Source: Ectopseudomonas khazarica
GTDB lineage: Bacteria > Pseudomonadota > Gammaproteobacteria > Pseudomonadales > Pseudomonadaceae
Assembly (NCBI RefSeq): GCF_004521985.1
Contig: NZ_SBHZ01000007.1
Span: 186,001-250,000 of the forward strand
Reading direction: 5' to 3'
Length of the DNA stretch: 64,000 nt
Shown here: one piece after another, positions 34,849 to 46,528 of the stretch
How positions within the stretch are numbered: position 1 is the stretch's first letter
How the letters are laid out: every line of letters begins with the position of its first letter
Position numbers and translations under genes: made by a program
The notes under the pieces: generated by a model
Database searches by the model: none
What the model saw: the letters and a program-made list of their open reading frames with translations, nothing else
Told to the model about the DNA's origin: nothing

Positions 34849-36225
34849 ATGACCGACTACCAGAAGCTGTTCGAGCAGGACCGTGCCCACTTCATGCACC
34901 CGTCCACCCACGCCCACGATCATGCCAGCGGCGCGCTCAAGGGCCGCATCATCAAGGGCGCTTCGGGCATCCGCATCCAGGACCACGAGGGCCGCGAGCT
35001 GATCGACGCCTTCGCCGGTCTGTACTGCGTGAACATCGGCTATGGCCGCACCGAGGTGGCCGAGGCCATCTACAAGCAGGCCAAGGAGCTGGCCTACTAC
35101 CACACCTACGTCGGCCACTCGACCGAGGCCATCATCGAGCTCTCGGCGCGCATCATCGACTGGGCGCCGCAGGGCATGAAGAAGGTCTACTACGGCATGT
35201 CCGGCTCGGACGCCAACGAGACCCAGATCAAGCTGGTGCGTTACTACAACAACGTGCTCGGGCGCCCGGCGAAGAAGAAGATCATCTCGCGCCAGCGCGG
35301 CTATCACGGCTCGGGCATCATGACCGGCAGCCTCACCGGCCTGGCCAGCTTCCACCAGCATTTCGACCTGCCGCATGCCGATATCAAGCACGCCGCCTGC
35401 CCGCACTTCTACAAGGCCCCGGCCGGCATGGACGAAGCCGCCTTCGTGCGGCACTGCGCCGAGGACCTGGAGCGCCTGATCCTGGCCGAGGGCCCGGAGA
35501 CCGTGGCGGCCTTCATCGGTGAGCCGGTGATGGGCACCGGCGGCATCATCGTGCCGCCCAAGGGTTACTGGCAGGCGATCCAGGCGGTGCTGGCGAAATA
35601 TGACATCCTGCTGATCGCCGACGAAGTGGTCTGCGCCTTCGGCCGCCTGGGCACGCCGATGGGCAGCCAGATGTTCGGCATGCAGCCGGACCTGATCACC
35701 ACCGCCAAGGGCCTGACCAGCGCCTATGCACCGCTGTCGGCGGTGATCGTCGGCGAGAAGGTGTGGAACGTGATCGAAGAGGCCTCCAGCCGCGACGGTG
35801 CCATGGGCCATGGCTGGACCTACTCCGGCCACCCGATCTGCGCCGCCGCTGCGCTGGCCAACCTGGATATCCTGGAGAAGGAAAACATCGCCGCCAACGC
35901 CGCCGATGTCGGTGCCTACCTCAACCAGCAACTGCGCCAGACCTTCGAAGGCCACCCGCTGGTGGGCGAAGTCCGTGGGGTCGGCATGCTCGCCGCGCTG
36001 GAATTCATGGCCGACCGCGAGGCGCGTACGCCCTTCGATGCCGCGCTCAAGGTCGGCCCGCGTGTCTCCGCTGCGTGCCTGGAGCGCGGCATGATCGCCC
36101 GCGCCATGCCGCACGGCGACATCCTCGGCTTCGCCCCGCCGCTGGTGCTGAACCAGGCCGAGGCGGACGAGGTGGTGGGTATCGCCAAGGCGGCGGTGGA
36201 CGCGGTGGCCAGCGAGGTGCTCTGA
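34849..36225 (+). CDS. doeD: DoeD, diaminobutyrate aminotransferase (class III)
   Basis: A 458-residue class-III PLP aminotransferase. The PLP-contact region has YYGMSGSDANETQIKLVRYY, the Asp-containing strand is LLIADEVVCAFGR, and the Schiff-base lysine is in TTAKGLTSAYAPLSA. DoeD transaminates L-2,4-diaminobutyrate to aspartate semialdehyde, which DoeC then oxidises. The ATG at 34849 has GGAG seven bases upstream; earlier in-frame ATGs at 34807 and 34837 are less likely. Confidence 0.9.
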   Translation: MTDYQKLFEQDRAHFMHPSTHAHDHASGALKGRIIKGASGIRIQDHEGRELIDAFAGLYCVNIGYGRTEVAEAIYKQAKELAYYHTYVGHSTEAIIELSARIIDWAPQGMKKVYYGMSGSDANETQIKLVRYYNNVLGRPAKKKIISRQRGYHGSGIMTGSLTGLASFHQHFDLPHADIKHAACPHFYKAPAGMDEAAFVRHCAEDLERLILAEGPETVAAFIGEPVMGTGGIIVPPKGYWQAIQAVLAKYDILLIADEVVCAFGRLGTPMGSQMFGMQPDLITTAKGLTSAYAPLSAVIVGEKVWNVIEEASSRDGAMGHGWTYSGHPICAAAALANLDILEKENIAANAADVGAYLNQQLRQTFEGHPLVGEVRGVGMLAALEFMADREARTPFDAALKVGPRVSAACLERGMIARAMPHGDILGFAPPLVLNQAEADEVVGIAKAAVDAVASEVL

Positions 36226-36340
36226 GCCGCTGCAGTGCGCAGGAGCGTGCGCTTCAGCCGCATGCTCCCTGCGCCCGTGCCGTTGGCGAGGTCAAGAGCG
36301 CGTCGCCGAAGTGCCTGGCGCAGAGCGCGCTACGGCATGC

Positions 36341-36395
36341 GTGGGAGGGGCTTCAGCCGCGACCGCCTGGAGCCTGTCCCCGGATTGCATCCGGG
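36341..36395. repeat. REP-like elements between doeD and the TPR gene
   Basis: 'gtgggaggggcttcagccgcgacc' is followed by CCCGGA-TTGCA-TCCGGG (36379-36395). The 209-base gap (36226-36434) otherwise shows no gene. Confidence 0.6.
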
Positions 36396-36434
36396 CTACG
36401 TTGGTGCGTCGATAGCTCGCGGCGGCGTTGTCGA

Positions 36435-36749
36435 TCAGCGCGGCTTGTCCAGCTTGCGCAGGAACACGCTCATTTCCTTCTCGGCCTGCTTGTCGCCCTT
36501 GGCCTGGGCGGCGGCGATGCCCTGTTGCCAGGCCTGGCGCGCGGCGTCGTGCTCGCCCTGGGCCAGCAGCGCCTTGCCCAGCAGCTTCCACGCCGCCGAA
36601 TAGCCCGGGTCGAACTCGACGCAGCGTTGCAGGTGTTCGGCGCCCTGTACGGCGTCGCCGCCGTCCAGGTGGGCCTTGCCCAGGCCGAAGCGCAGCAGGG
36701 CGTTGTCCATGCCCTTGGCCAGCATCTTTTCCAGTGCCTCGGTACTCAT
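36435..36749 (-). CDS. TPR-repeat protein
   Basis: A 104-residue protein made of two to three tetratricopeptide-like helical hairpins (LLRFGLGKAHLDGGDAVQGAEHLQRCVEFDPGYSAAWKLLGKALLAQGEHDAA). No signal peptide. It begins at the ATG at 36749 with GGAGGG upstream. It is downstream of trkA on the same strand, separated by a REP-like repeat. The partner protein is unknown. By position it resembles the small conserved gene PA0015. Confidence 0.8.
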   Translation of the reverse strand: MSTEALEKMLAKGMDNALLRFGLGKAHLDGGDAVQGAEHLQRCVEFDPGYSAAWKLLGKALLAQGEHDAARQAWQQGIAAAQAKGDKQAEKEMSVFLRKLDKPR

Positions 36750-36774
36750 TCGGCCCTCCTTCGTTGGCCAGCCA

Positions 36775-36825
36775 CAAGCCTCAAGCTGCAAGCCACAAGC
36801 GCTTTACGTGCCGCTTGAAGCTTGC
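36775..36825. repeat. REP-like inverted repeat between trkA and the TPR gene
   Basis: CAAGCCTCAAGCTGC and GCCGCTTGAAGCTTG are complementary at 13 of 15 positions. Same family as 10381-10433. Confidence 0.6.
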
Positions 36826-36828
36826 TGC

Positions 36829-38202
36829 TCAGAAGAACGTCAGGCCGGCCTGGAACAGGCGCTCGACGTCGCGGATGTACTTCTTGTCGACCAGGAACAG
36901 GATCACGTGGTCGCCGGACTCGATCACCGTGTTGTCGTGGGCGATCAGCACTTCCTCGTCGCGGATGATGGCGCCGATGGTGGTGCTCGGTGGCAGGGCG
37001 ATGTCCTCGATGGCACGGCCGATGACCTTGCTCGACTTGGCATCGCCATGGGCGATCACTTCCAGCGCTTCCGCTGCGCCCCGGCGCAGGCTGTGCACGC
37101 TCTCGATGTCGCCACGGCGCACGTGGGTCAGCAGGGTGCCGATGGTGGCCAGCTGCGGGCTGATGGCGATGTCGATCTCGCCGCCCTGCACCAGGTCGAC
37201 GTAGGCCGGGTTGTTGATGATGGTCATCACCTTGCGCGCGCCGAGGCGCTTGGCCAGCAGCGACGACATGATGTTGGCCTCGTCGTCGTTGGTCAGGGCG
37301 AGGAAGATGTCGGCGTCGTTGATGTTCTCTTCCACCAGCAGGTCGCGGTCCGAAGCACTGCCCTGCAGCACGATGGTGCTGTCGAGGTTCTCCGAGAGGT
37401 AGCGGCAGCGTGCCGGGCTCATCTCGATGATCTTCACCTGGTAGCGGCTCTCGATGGCCTCGGCCAGGCGCTCGCCGATGTTGCCGCCGCCGGCGATGAC
37501 CACGCGCTTGTAGCTGTCCTCGAGGCGACGCATCTCGCTCATCACCGCGCGGATGTGGGCCTTGGCGGCGATGAAGAACACCTCGTCATCGGCCTCGATG
37601 ACGGTGTCGCCCTTGGGCATGATCGGCCGGTTGCGCCGGAAGATGGCGGCCACGCGGGTATCCACCGTGGGCATGTGCTGGCGCAACTGGCGCAGCTGCT
37701 GGCCTACCAGCGGCCCGCCGTAGTAGGCCTTGACCGCCACCAGCTGGGCCTTGCCCTCGGCGAAGTCGATGACCTGCAGGGCGCCGGGGTATTCGATCAG
37801 GCGCTTGATGTAGTTGGTCACTACCTGCTCGGGGCTGATCAGCACGTCGACCGGGATCGCCTCGTTGTCGAACAGTGCTTCGCGGGTCAGGTACGCCGCC
37901 TCGCGCACGCGGGCGATCTTGGTCGGCGTGTGGAACAGGGTGTAGGCGACCTGGCAGGCGATCATGTTGACTTCGTCGCTGTTGGTCACGGCCACCAGCA
38001 TGTCGGCGTCATCGGCGCCGGCCTGGCGCAGCACGGTGGGGAACGAGCCCTTGCCCTGCACGGTGCGGATGTCCAGGCGGTCGCCGAGGTCGCGCAGGCG
38101 GTCGCCGTCGGTGTCCACCACGGTGATGTCGTTGGCTTCGCTGGCGAGGTGCTCGGCCAGGGTGCCACCGACCTGACCTGCGCCGAGAATGATGATTTTC
38201 AC
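36829..38202 (-). CDS. trkA: Trk potassium uptake regulator TrkA
   Basis: A 457-residue cytosolic NAD-binding subunit of the Trk K+ uptake system. It has two RCK halves, each with an RCK_N Rossmann motif ([14 protein letters not shown] near residue 7 and [14 protein letters not shown] near residue 240) followed by an RCK_C domain. Full length for TrkA. It starts 11 bases after rsmB stops, in a def-fmt-rsmB-trkA gene string. Confidence 0.97.
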   Translation of the reverse strand: MKIIILGAGQVGGTLAEHLASEANDITVVDTDGDRLRDLGDRLDIRTVQGKGSFPTVLRQAGADDADMLVAVTNSDEVNMIACQVAYTLFHTPTKIARVREAAYLTREALFDNEAIPVDVLISPEQVVTNYIKRLIEYPGALQVIDFAEGKAQLVAVKAYYGGPLVGQQLRQLRQHMPTVDTRVAAIFRRNRPIMPKGDTVIEADDEVFFIAAKAHIRAVMSEMRRLEDSYKRVVIAGGGNIGERLAEAIESRYQVKIIEMSPARCRYLSENLDSTIVLQGSASDRDLLVEENINDADIFLALTNDDEANIMSSLLAKRLGARKVMTIINNPAYVDLVQGGEIDIAISPQLATIGTLLTHVRRGDIESVHSLRRGAAEALEVIAHGDAKSSKVIGRAIEDIALPPSTTIGAIIRDEEVLIAHDNTVIESGDHVILFLVDKKYIRDVERLFQAGLTFF

Positions 38203-38213
38203 TGATCGCTCCG

Positions 38214-39527
38214 TTAGCCGTGGGTCGCCACGGCAGTCTTTATCAGCTTGGCATAGTAGAAGCCGTCATGGCCGTCCAACTGCGGCAACAACTGGCGGCC
38301 GTGTTCTGGCTGCAGGCCGAATTCACCAGCGATGGCGAGCTCCTGCGCATCGGCCGTGCGGGCGAGGAAGGCGGCGATGGTGTCGCTGTTTTCCGTCGGC
38401 AGCACCGAACAGGTGGCGTAGAGCAGGATGCCGCCCGGGGCCAGCGTCGGCCACAGGGCATCGAGCAGCTCGCCCTGCAGCGTGGCCAGGGCGGGAATGT
38501 CTTCGGCCTTGCGGGTCAGCTTGATGTCCGGGTGACGGCGGATCACCCCGGTGGCCGAGCAGGGCGCGTCGAGCAGGATGCGCTGGAACGCCTGGCCATC
38601 CCACCAGGCGCCGGTATCGCGGCCATCGGCGGCGATCAGCGTGGCGTCGAGCTGCAGGCGTTCGAGGTTTTCCCGCACGCGGGCCAGGCGCTTGGCTTCC
38701 AGGTCGACGGCGACCACTTCGGCCAGTCGCGGCTCGACCTCGAGCAGGTGACAGGTCTTGCCACCCGGTGCGGCGCAGGCATCGAGCACGCGCTGACCAG
38801 GTGCCAGCTCGAGCAGCTCGGCGGCCAGCTGCGCGGCCTCGTCCTGCACGCTGACGCGGCCTTCGCTGAAGCCGGGCAGGCTGGTCACGTCGCAGGGCTG
38901 CAGCAGGCGCACGCCATCGCGGCTGAAGTCGCAGGGCGCGGCCTCGATGCCGGCGGCGCGCAGTTCGACGAGGTAGTCGTCACGGCTGCCATGGCGGCGG
39001 TTGACCCGCAGAATCAGCGGCGGGTGGGCGTTGTTGGCGGCGCAGATGGCCTGCCAGTGCTCGGGCCAGTGTGCCTTGAGCGATTTCTGCAGCCAGCGCG
39101 GATGAGCGGTGTGCAGCACCGGGTCGCGATCCAGCTCGGCGAGCAGCGCCTCGTGCTCGCGCTGCGCACGACGCAGCACGGCGTTGAGCAGGCCCTTGGC
39201 CCAGGGCTTCTTCAGCGCGCCGGCGCAGCCGACCGTTTCGCTGATGGCGGCGTGCTCCGGGATGCGGCTGTGCAGCAACTGGTAGAGGCCGACCAGCAGC
39301 AAGGCTTCGACGTCCTTGTCGGCGGCCTTGAAGGGCTTTTCCAGCAGCTTCTCGGCGAGCAGTTGCAGGCGCGGCTGCCAGCGGGCGGCGCCGAACGCCA
39401 GGTCCTGCGCCAGGGCGCGGTCGTGGTGTTCGACCTTGTCCAGCTGCGGCGGCAGGCTGCTGCCCAGCGAGGCCTTGCCGGACAGCACGGCGGTCAAGGC
39501 GCGGGCGGCGGCCAGACGTGGGTTCAT
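38214..39527 (-). CDS. rsmB: 16S rRNA m5C967 methyltransferase RsmB (Sun/Fmu)
   Basis: A 437-residue enzyme with an N-terminal NusB-like RNA-binding helical domain (about residues 1-140) and a SAM methyltransferase domain ([14 protein letters not shown] for [20 protein letters not shown] and [11 protein letters not shown] with the two catalytic cysteines). It methylates C967 of 16S rRNA. Its start overlaps the fmt stop by four bases. Confidence 0.96.
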   Translation of the reverse strand: MNPRLAAARALTAVLSGKASLGSSLPPQLDKVEHHDRALAQDLAFGAARWQPRLQLLAEKLLEKPFKAADKDVEALLLVGLYQLLHSRIPEHAAISETVGCAGALKKPWAKGLLNAVLRRAQREHEALLAELDRDPVLHTAHPRWLQKSLKAHWPEHWQAICAANNAHPPLILRVNRRHGSRDDYLVELRAAGIEAAPCDFSRDGVRLLQPCDVTSLPGFSEGRVSVQDEAAQLAAELLELAPGQRVLDACAAPGGKTCHLLEVEPRLAEVVAVDLEAKRLARVRENLERLQLDATLIAADGRDTGAWWDGQAFQRILLDAPCSATGVIRRHPDIKLTRKAEDIPALATLQGELLDALWPTLAPGGILLYATCSVLPTENSDTIAAFLARTADAQELAIAGEFGLQPEHGRQLLPQLDGHDGFYYAKLIKTAVATHG

Positions 39528-40456
39528 TGACCGAGCACCAGGCCGGGGGCGAACTGTTCGCGACGACTGTTGTACAGGTCGCTGAAGGCCAGCGGCTTGC
39601 CGCCGGGCAGCTGCAGGCGGGTCAGGCGCAGCGCGCCCTCGCCGCAGGCCACGGTCAGGCCGCTCTTGTCCGCGGCGAGAATGCTGCCGGGGACGCCAGT
39701 GCCGTCCGCCAGCTCGGCGGCATGCACCTTCAGGGCCTCACCGTTCAGCGTGCTGTGGCAGATCGGCCAGGGGTGGAAGGCGCGCACCAGGCGCTCCAGC
39801 TCCACGGCAGGCCGGCTGAAATCGAGGCGTGCCTCGTCCTTGTTCAGCTTGTGCGCGTAGTTGGCCAGGGCATCGTCCTGCACCTCGCCCGCGAGGGTGC
39901 CAGCCGCCAGGCCGTCGACGGCCTGCAGGACCGCCTGCGGGCCGAGCCGGGCCAGGCGATCATGCAGGCTGCCGCCGGTGTCCTCGGCAGAGATCGGTGT
40001 CGTCACCTTGAGCAGCATTGGCCCGGTATCCAGGCCGGCCTCCATCTGCATCACGGTGACGCCGCTCTCGGCATCGCCGGCCTGCACCGCGCGCTGGATC
40101 GGCGCGGCGCCGCGCCAGCGCGGCAGCAAGGATGCGTGACTGTTGATGCAGCCCAGGCGCGGGGTGTCGAGCACCACCTGCGGCAGGATCAGGCCGTAGG
40201 CCACCACCACCATCAGGTCGGGTTGCAGCGCCGCCAGTTCGGCCTGAGCCTCCGCATTGCGCAGACTGGCCGGTTGGTAGACGGCGATGCCGTGCTCCAG
40301 GGCCAGCTGCTTGACCGGGCTGGGCATCAGTTTCTGGCCACGCCCGGCCGGGCGATCCGGCTGGGTGTAGACGGCGATGATGTCGTGCTGGCTGGCCAGC
40401 AGGGCCTTGAGGTGCTCGGCGGCGAATTCCGGGGTGCCGGCAAAGACGATACGCAT
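39524..40456 (-). CDS. fmt: Methionyl-tRNA formyltransferase
   Basis: A 310-residue enzyme that formylates initiator Met-tRNA. The start [16 protein letters not shown] is the conserved Fmt N-terminus. The catalytic Asn-His pair is in [16 protein letters not shown], the catalytic Asp is in [11 protein letters not shown], and a C-terminal OB-like domain follows. An intrinsic terminator-like hairpin lies between def and this gene. It overlaps rsmB by four bases. Confidence 0.97.
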   Translation of the reverse strand: MRIVFAGTPEFAAEHLKALLASQHDIIAVYTQPDRPAGRGQKLMPSPVKQLALEHGIAVYQPASLRNAEAQAELAALQPDLMVVVAYGLILPQVVLDTPRLGCINSHASLLPRWRGAAPIQRAVQAGDAESGVTVMQMEAGLDTGPMLLKVTTPISAEDTGGSLHDRLARLGPQAVLQAVDGLAAGTLAGEVQDDALANYAHKLNKDEARLDFSRPAVELERLVRAFHPWPICHSTLNGEALKVHAAELADGTGVPGSILAADKSGLTVACGEGALRLTRLQLPGGKPLAFSDLYNSRREQFAPGLVLGQ

Positions 40457-40474
40457 GGGGCAGTCACCAAAGAA

Positions 40475-40498
40475 AAAGGCTTGCCGTGGCAAGCCTTT
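40475..40498 (-). terminator. Terminator-like hairpin between def and fmt
   Basis: AAAGGCTTGCC-GT-GGCAAGCCTTT is a perfect 11-bp stem. On the minus strand it is followed by a T-rich tract (TTTTTCTTT), ending about 20 bases before the fmt start. It would reduce fmt-rsmB-trkA relative to def. Confidence 0.8.
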
Positions 40499-40512
40499 CG
40501 GGTAAACGGGGG

Positions 40513-41019
40513 TCAGGCACGCTGGCGATGCTGTTTTTCCAGCTTCTTCTTGATCCGGTCGCGCTTGAGGTTGGACAGGTAATCGACGAACAGCTTGCCG
40601 TTGAGGTGATCGCACTCATGCTGGATGCACACGGCGAGCAGGCCTTCGGCGATCAGCTCGTAAGGCTGGCCATCGCGGTCCAGCGCCTTGATCTTGACCT
40701 TCTGCGGGCGATCGACGTTCTCATAGAAGCCGGGCACCGACAGGCAGCCTTCCTGGTACTGGTCCATCTCGTCGGTCAGCGATTCGAACTCGGGGTTGAT
40801 GAACACCCGCGGCTCGGACTTGTCTTCGGACAGGTCCATGACCACCACGCGTTTGTGCACGTTGACCTGGGTTGCGGCCAGGCCGATACCCGGAGCGTCA
40901 TACATGGTCTCGAACATGTCATCGACCAGCTGACGGATGGAGTCGTCCACGACGTCCACCGGTTTAGCGATGGTACGCAGGCGTGGATCAGGAAATTCGA
41001 GGATATTCAGGATCGCCAT
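40513..41019 (-). CDS. def: Peptide deformylase
   Basis: A 168-residue metalloenzyme that removes the formyl group from nascent peptides. The three defining motifs are present: [17 protein letters not shown] (metal Cys) and QHECDHLNG (HExxH metal His pair). Divergent from the LysM gene across a 153-base promoter region. Confidence 0.98.
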   Translation of the reverse strand: MAILNILEFPDPRLRTIAKPVDVVDDSIRQLVDDMFETMYDAPGIGLAATQVNVHKRVVVMDLSEDKSEPRVFINPEFESLTDEMDQYQEGCLSVPGFYENVDRPQKVKIKALDRDGQPYELIAEGLLAVCIQHECDHLNGKLFVDYLSNLKRDRIKKKLEKQHRQRA

Positions 41020-41172
41020 ATGCGTTTGTGATGCACTTGTGGAATAAAGTCAAAATCCGCTGCTAAGATGATGAACAGCATTGAAAAACGGCTTCACGCC
41101 GCGTATTCAGCGGGTTTGGCACGCGGCGCTAGGGCGCTTCACGTGAAGACACATAATAAAGGGATTCACCGT

Positions 41173-42210
41173 ATGAGGAAATCACTACTCGCCTTGCTCC
41201 TGGCAGCTGGCGGAATGGCCCTGACCTGCATGGCTCAGGCCGCAGTGCAACTCAAGGACGGTCATCCGGACCGTTACACCGTCGTCAAGGGCGATACCCT
41301 CTGGGACATTTCCGGCAAGTTCCTCAGTCAGCCGTGGAAATGGCCGGAGATCTGGCACGCCAACCCGCAGGTGGCCAACCCGCACCTGATCTACCCCGGC
41401 GACACCCTGAATCTCGTCTACGTGGATGGCCAGCCGCGCCTGATGCTCAATCGCGGCGAGTCGCGCGGCACCATCAAGCTGTCGCCGCAGGTGCGCAGCA
41501 CGCCGATGGCCCAGGCGATCCCGACCATTCCGCTGGAGGCGATCAATAGCTTCCTGCTGAGCAACCGCATCGTCGATACGCCCGAAGAGTTCAACGGCAA
41601 GCCCTACATCGTTGCCGGCAACGCCGAGCGCGTGGTCAGTGGCGCCGGTGACCGTGTCTATGCCCGTGGCCAGTTCGACGAGCAGAACCCGATCTACGGC
41701 GTGTTCCGCCAGGGCAAGACCTACACCGATCCGGATACCAAGGAATTCCTCGGTATCAACGCCGACGATATCGGCACCGGTGAGATCGTTGCCGAGGAAG
41801 GCGATATCGGCACCTTCGTGCTGAGCCGTTCGACCGAGGAAGTGCGCCTGGGCGACCGTCTGTTCCCCACCGAGGAGCGGGCGATCAACTCCTCCTTCAT
41901 GCCCAGTGAGCCGACCAGCGAGATCAAGGGTGTGATTCTCGACGTGCCGCGTGGTGTCAGCCAGATCGGCCAGTTCGACGTGGTCACCCTGAACAAGGGT
42001 ACCCGTGACGGCCTGGAGATCGGCAACGTGCTGGCGGTGTACAAGACCGGCGAGACCGTGCGCGATCGCGTGACCGGCGAGAACGTCAAGGTCCCGGACG
42101 AGCGCTCCGGCCTGCTGATGGTGTTCCGCACCTACGACAAGCTCAGTTATGGGCTGATCCTGCAGGCGAGCCGCCAACTGGCGGTGATGGACAAGGTTCG
42201 CAACCCGTAA
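41173..42210 (+). CDS. Secreted LysM-domain protein
   Basis: A 345-residue protein with a signal peptide (SLLALLLAAGGMALTCMAQA) and one LysM peptidoglycan-binding domain near residues 35-85 (RYTVVKGDTLWDISGKFL through HLIYPGDTLNLVY). A C-terminal region of unknown fold with repeated beta-like segments follows. It is the conserved gene between def and dprA in Pseudomonas (PA0020 by position). Probably acts at the cell wall; no enzymatic motif is visible. Followed by a terminator. Confidence 0.88.
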   Translation: MRKSLLALLLAAGGMALTCMAQAAVQLKDGHPDRYTVVKGDTLWDISGKFLSQPWKWPEIWHANPQVANPHLIYPGDTLNLVYVDGQPRLMLNRGESRGTIKLSPQVRSTPMAQAIPTIPLEAINSFLLSNRIVDTPEEFNGKPYIVAGNAERVVSGAGDRVYARGQFDEQNPIYGVFRQGKTYTDPDTKEFLGINADDIGTGEIVAEEGDIGTFVLSRSTEEVRLGDRLFPTEERAINSSFMPSEPTSEIKGVILDVPRGVSQIGQFDVVTLNKGTRDGLEIGNVLAVYKTGETVRDRVTGENVKVPDERSGLLMVFRTYDKLSYGLILQASRQLAVMDKVRNP

Positions 42211-42216
42211 CACCCG

Positions 42217-42249
42217 ACGAGCCCCGCTGATGCGGGGCTCGTGCTTTCT
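42217..42249 (+). terminator. Intrinsic terminator of the LysM gene
   Basis: ACGAGCCCCGC-TGAT-GCGGGGCTCGT stem followed by GCTTTCT. Strong stem, weak U-tract. Confidence 0.75.
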
Positions 42250-42296
42250 ACCGGTGTCGCCAGGATGGCGACTGCACCGCTCAGGGAAGAATCGCC

Positions 42297-43412
42297 ATGT
42301 CTGCGTCCTCCTCGCTGTCCCCCAGCATTTCTCCCGCCGAACTCGAAGCGCGCCTGCGCCTGCATCTGTTGCCGGAGCTGGGGCCCCGTCGCTTTCGCAA
42401 ACTGCTCAGCGCCTTCGCGAGTGCCTCGGCCGCGCTCAGTGCGCCGGCCAGTGCCTGGCGTTCGCTGGGCTTGCCGGCCGCCTGTGCCGAGCCGCGGCGC
42501 AGTGCCGAGATCCGTCAGCGGGCCACGGAGGCGCTGCGCTGGCTGGATGAGCCAGGCCAGCACCTGCTGATGTGGGACGATCCACGCTATCCGGCGCTGT
42601 TGGCGGAGCTGGCGGATGCACCGCCGCTGCTGTTCGTGGCGGGCGACCCGCTGGTGCTGGAGGCGCCGCAACTGGCGATGGTCGGCAGCCGCCGCGCATC
42701 GACGCCGGGGCTGGACAACGCCCGAGCCTTCGCCCGCAGTCTGGCGGCGGGCGGTTTCGTGATAACCAGCGGCCTGGCCCTGGGGATCGACGGGGCGGCC
42801 CATCAGGGCGCGCTGGACGCGGGTGGCCGGACCGTCGCGATTCTCGGCACGGGCCTGCAGCGCCTCTATCCGCGTCGCCATGAACGCCTGGCGAGGCAGA
42901 TCGCCGAACAGGGCGGCGCACTGGTTTCCGAGTTGCCGCTGGATTGCCCACCCCAGGCGAGCAACTTCCCGCGGCGCAACCGCATCATCAGTGGCCTGTC
43001 GCTTGGGGTGCTGGTGGTCGAGGCCAGCCCGTCGAGCGGTTCGCTGATCACCGCCCGGCTGGCGGCCGAGCAGGGGCGCGAGGTCTACGCCATCCCCGGT
43101 TCGATTCATCATCCGGGCGCGCGTGGCTGCCACCAGCTGATTCGCGACGGCGCCACGCTGGTGGAGAGCACCGAGCATGTTCTTGAGGCCTTGCGGGGCT
43201 GGCACGTGTCACCCATCGCATCCCCGTCGGCGCCGCCGGCCCGCGTCGAGCATCCACTGCTGGCCCTGTTGCATGCCGCGCCGCACAGCACCGAGGCGCT
43301 GGTCCAGGCCAGTGGCTTGCCGCTGGCAGAGGTTCTCGCCGCCCTGACCGAGCTGGAGCTCGAGGGGCGGGTATGCAGCGAGGCCGGACGCTGGTTGGCG
43401 CGCCAGGCGTGA
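42297..43412 (+). CDS. dprA: DNA processing protein DprA (Smf)
   Basis: A 371-residue DprA/Smf protein that loads RecA on incoming single-stranded DNA during transformation. It has an N-terminal SAM-like helical region, the extended Rossmann core (MVGSRRASTPG, SGLALGIDGAAHQGAL, FPRRNRIISGLSLGVLVVEA, SIHHPGARGCHQLIRDGA) and a C-terminal winged helix. Confidence 0.96.
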   Translation: MSASSSLSPSISPAELEARLRLHLLPELGPRRFRKLLSAFASASAALSAPASAWRSLGLPAACAEPRRSAEIRQRATEALRWLDEPGQHLLMWDDPRYPALLAELADAPPLLFVAGDPLVLEAPQLAMVGSRRASTPGLDNARAFARSLAAGGFVITSGLALGIDGAAHQGALDAGGRTVAILGTGLQRLYPRRHERLARQIAEQGGALVSELPLDCPPQASNFPRRNRIISGLSLGVLVVEASPSSGSLITARLAAEQGREVYAIPGSIHHPGARGCHQLIRDGATLVESTEHVLEALRGWHVSPIASPSAPPARVEHPLLALLHAAPHSTEALVQASGLPLAEVLAALTELELEGRVCSEAGRWLARQA

Positions 43413-43486
43413 GCGGCGTCTGCTGTTCGCCGCCGTGCGATCCGCGCAGGGCGGATGGCGCCTCACCCTTCCATCGGGCTGTCCGT

Positions 43487-43513
43487 AGGGTGGATGGCGC
43501 TTCATCCATCCAC
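43487..43513. repeat. 'gggtggatg...catccatccacc' hairpin
   Basis: A hairpin between dprA and tsaC, related to the GGTGGAC/GTCCACC element of the 24.9 kb array. The rest of the 262-base gap holds no gene that I can support. Confidence 0.55.
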
Positions 43514-43674
43514 CAGGCCGCATCAGGCTCACTCGCCACGGTGCTTGCAGAAGGCGCCGGCGGCCCGCTTTGTCGTGGCGCAGGCGCCGATGTGATCCCC
43601 GCATGGTCGCCGGGCTACAGTCGCCGCCCCGTCTTGGATAGACTGCCGGCCATTCGTTCAGCGGGAGACAGTCG

Positions 43675-44232
43675 ATGGCCAGCAACTGGCAGATACAGCA
43701 AACGGCGCGTGTGGTGCGTGAGGGTGGCGTCATCGCCTATCCGACCGAGGCGGTCTGGGGGTTGGGCTGCGACCCGTGGAACGAAGAGGCGGTGGACCGA
43801 CTGCTGGCGCTCAAGGAGCGCCCGATGCACAAGGGTCTGATTCTGGTGGCCGATGCCATCGAACAGTTCGACTTCCTGCTCGGGGACCTGCCCGAGGTCT
43901 GGCAGGAGCGTCTGGCCGGCAGCTGGCCGGGACCGAACACCTGGCTGGTGCCGCATCAGAACCGTCTGCCCGAGTGGGTCACCGGCATGCATGACACCGT
44001 CGCCCTGCGCGTCACCGATCACCCGCTGGTGCGCGCGCTGTGCCGCTACACCGGGCCGCTGATTTCCACGTCGGCCAATCCGGCTGGCCGCCCGTCGGCG
44101 CGTTCGCGCCTGCGCGTCGAGCAGTATTTCCCCGGCGAGCTGGACAAGGTGCTGGGTGGCGCACTGGGTGGTCGGCGCAACCCCAGCCTGATCCGTGACC
44201 TGCGCACGGGCGATGTGATCCGCCCGTCCTGA
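43675..44232 (+). CDS. tsaC: Threonylcarbamoyl-AMP synthase
   Basis: A 185-residue YrdC-fold enzyme that makes L-threonylcarbamoyl-AMP for the t6A37 tRNA modification. The signature [18 protein letters not shown] is followed by [16 protein letters not shown] and [14 protein letters not shown], which line the ATP/threonine site. The size is that of TsaC, lacking the Sua5 C-terminal domain. Confidence 0.96.
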   Translation: MASNWQIQQTARVVREGGVIAYPTEAVWGLGCDPWNEEAVDRLLALKERPMHKGLILVADAIEQFDFLLGDLPEVWQERLAGSWPGPNTWLVPHQNRLPEWVTGMHDTVALRVTDHPLVRALCRYTGPLISTSANPAGRPSARSRLRVEQYFPGELDKVLGGALGGRRNPSLIRDLRTGDVIRPS

Positions 44233-44271
44233 AGCGCTGAAAGCTCGCGGCCAAAGCCCCTCCCACACGTA

Positions 44272-44322
44272 GCCCGGATGCACTCCGGGGGGCTTGAATC
44301 GTCCCCCGGAGTGCATCCGGGC
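44272..44322. repeat. Perfect 20-bp inverted repeat between tsaC and qor
   Basis: GCCCGGATGCACTCCGGGGG (44272-44291) is perfectly complementary to 44303-44322 with an 11-base loop. It lies between two convergent genes and could act as a bidirectional transcription stop, though no long U-tract follows. Confidence 0.85.
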
Positions 44323-44329
44323 CACTGGC

Positions 44330-46373
<2,044 letters not shown>

Positions 46374-46374
46374 T

Positions 46375-46433
46375 GTAGCCCGGATGTAGTCCGGGGCCAT
46401 TCCATGAGCGCTCCCGGATTGCATCCGGGCTAC
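46375..46433. repeat. REP-like inverted repeat after hemF
   Basis: GTAGCCCGGATG (46375-46386) and CATCCGGGCTAC (46422-46433) form 12-bp arms. It is followed at once by a second, different element. Confidence 0.75.
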
Positions 46434-46451
46434 GAGTCATCCCCGTACCTC

Positions 46452-46512
46452 GTAGGAGCCCGCTTGCGGGCGATCTGGCTGCAGAGCGAATCGCCAGCAA
46501 GCTGGCTCCTAC
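46452..46512. repeat. REP-like inverted repeat before aroE
   Basis: GTAGGAGCC (46452-46460) and GGCTCCTAC (46504-46512) with inner 'cttgcgggcgat...atcgccagcaag' arms, ending 16 bases before the aroE start. Confidence 0.75.
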
Positions 46513-46528
46513 ACAGATAGGATTTTCC

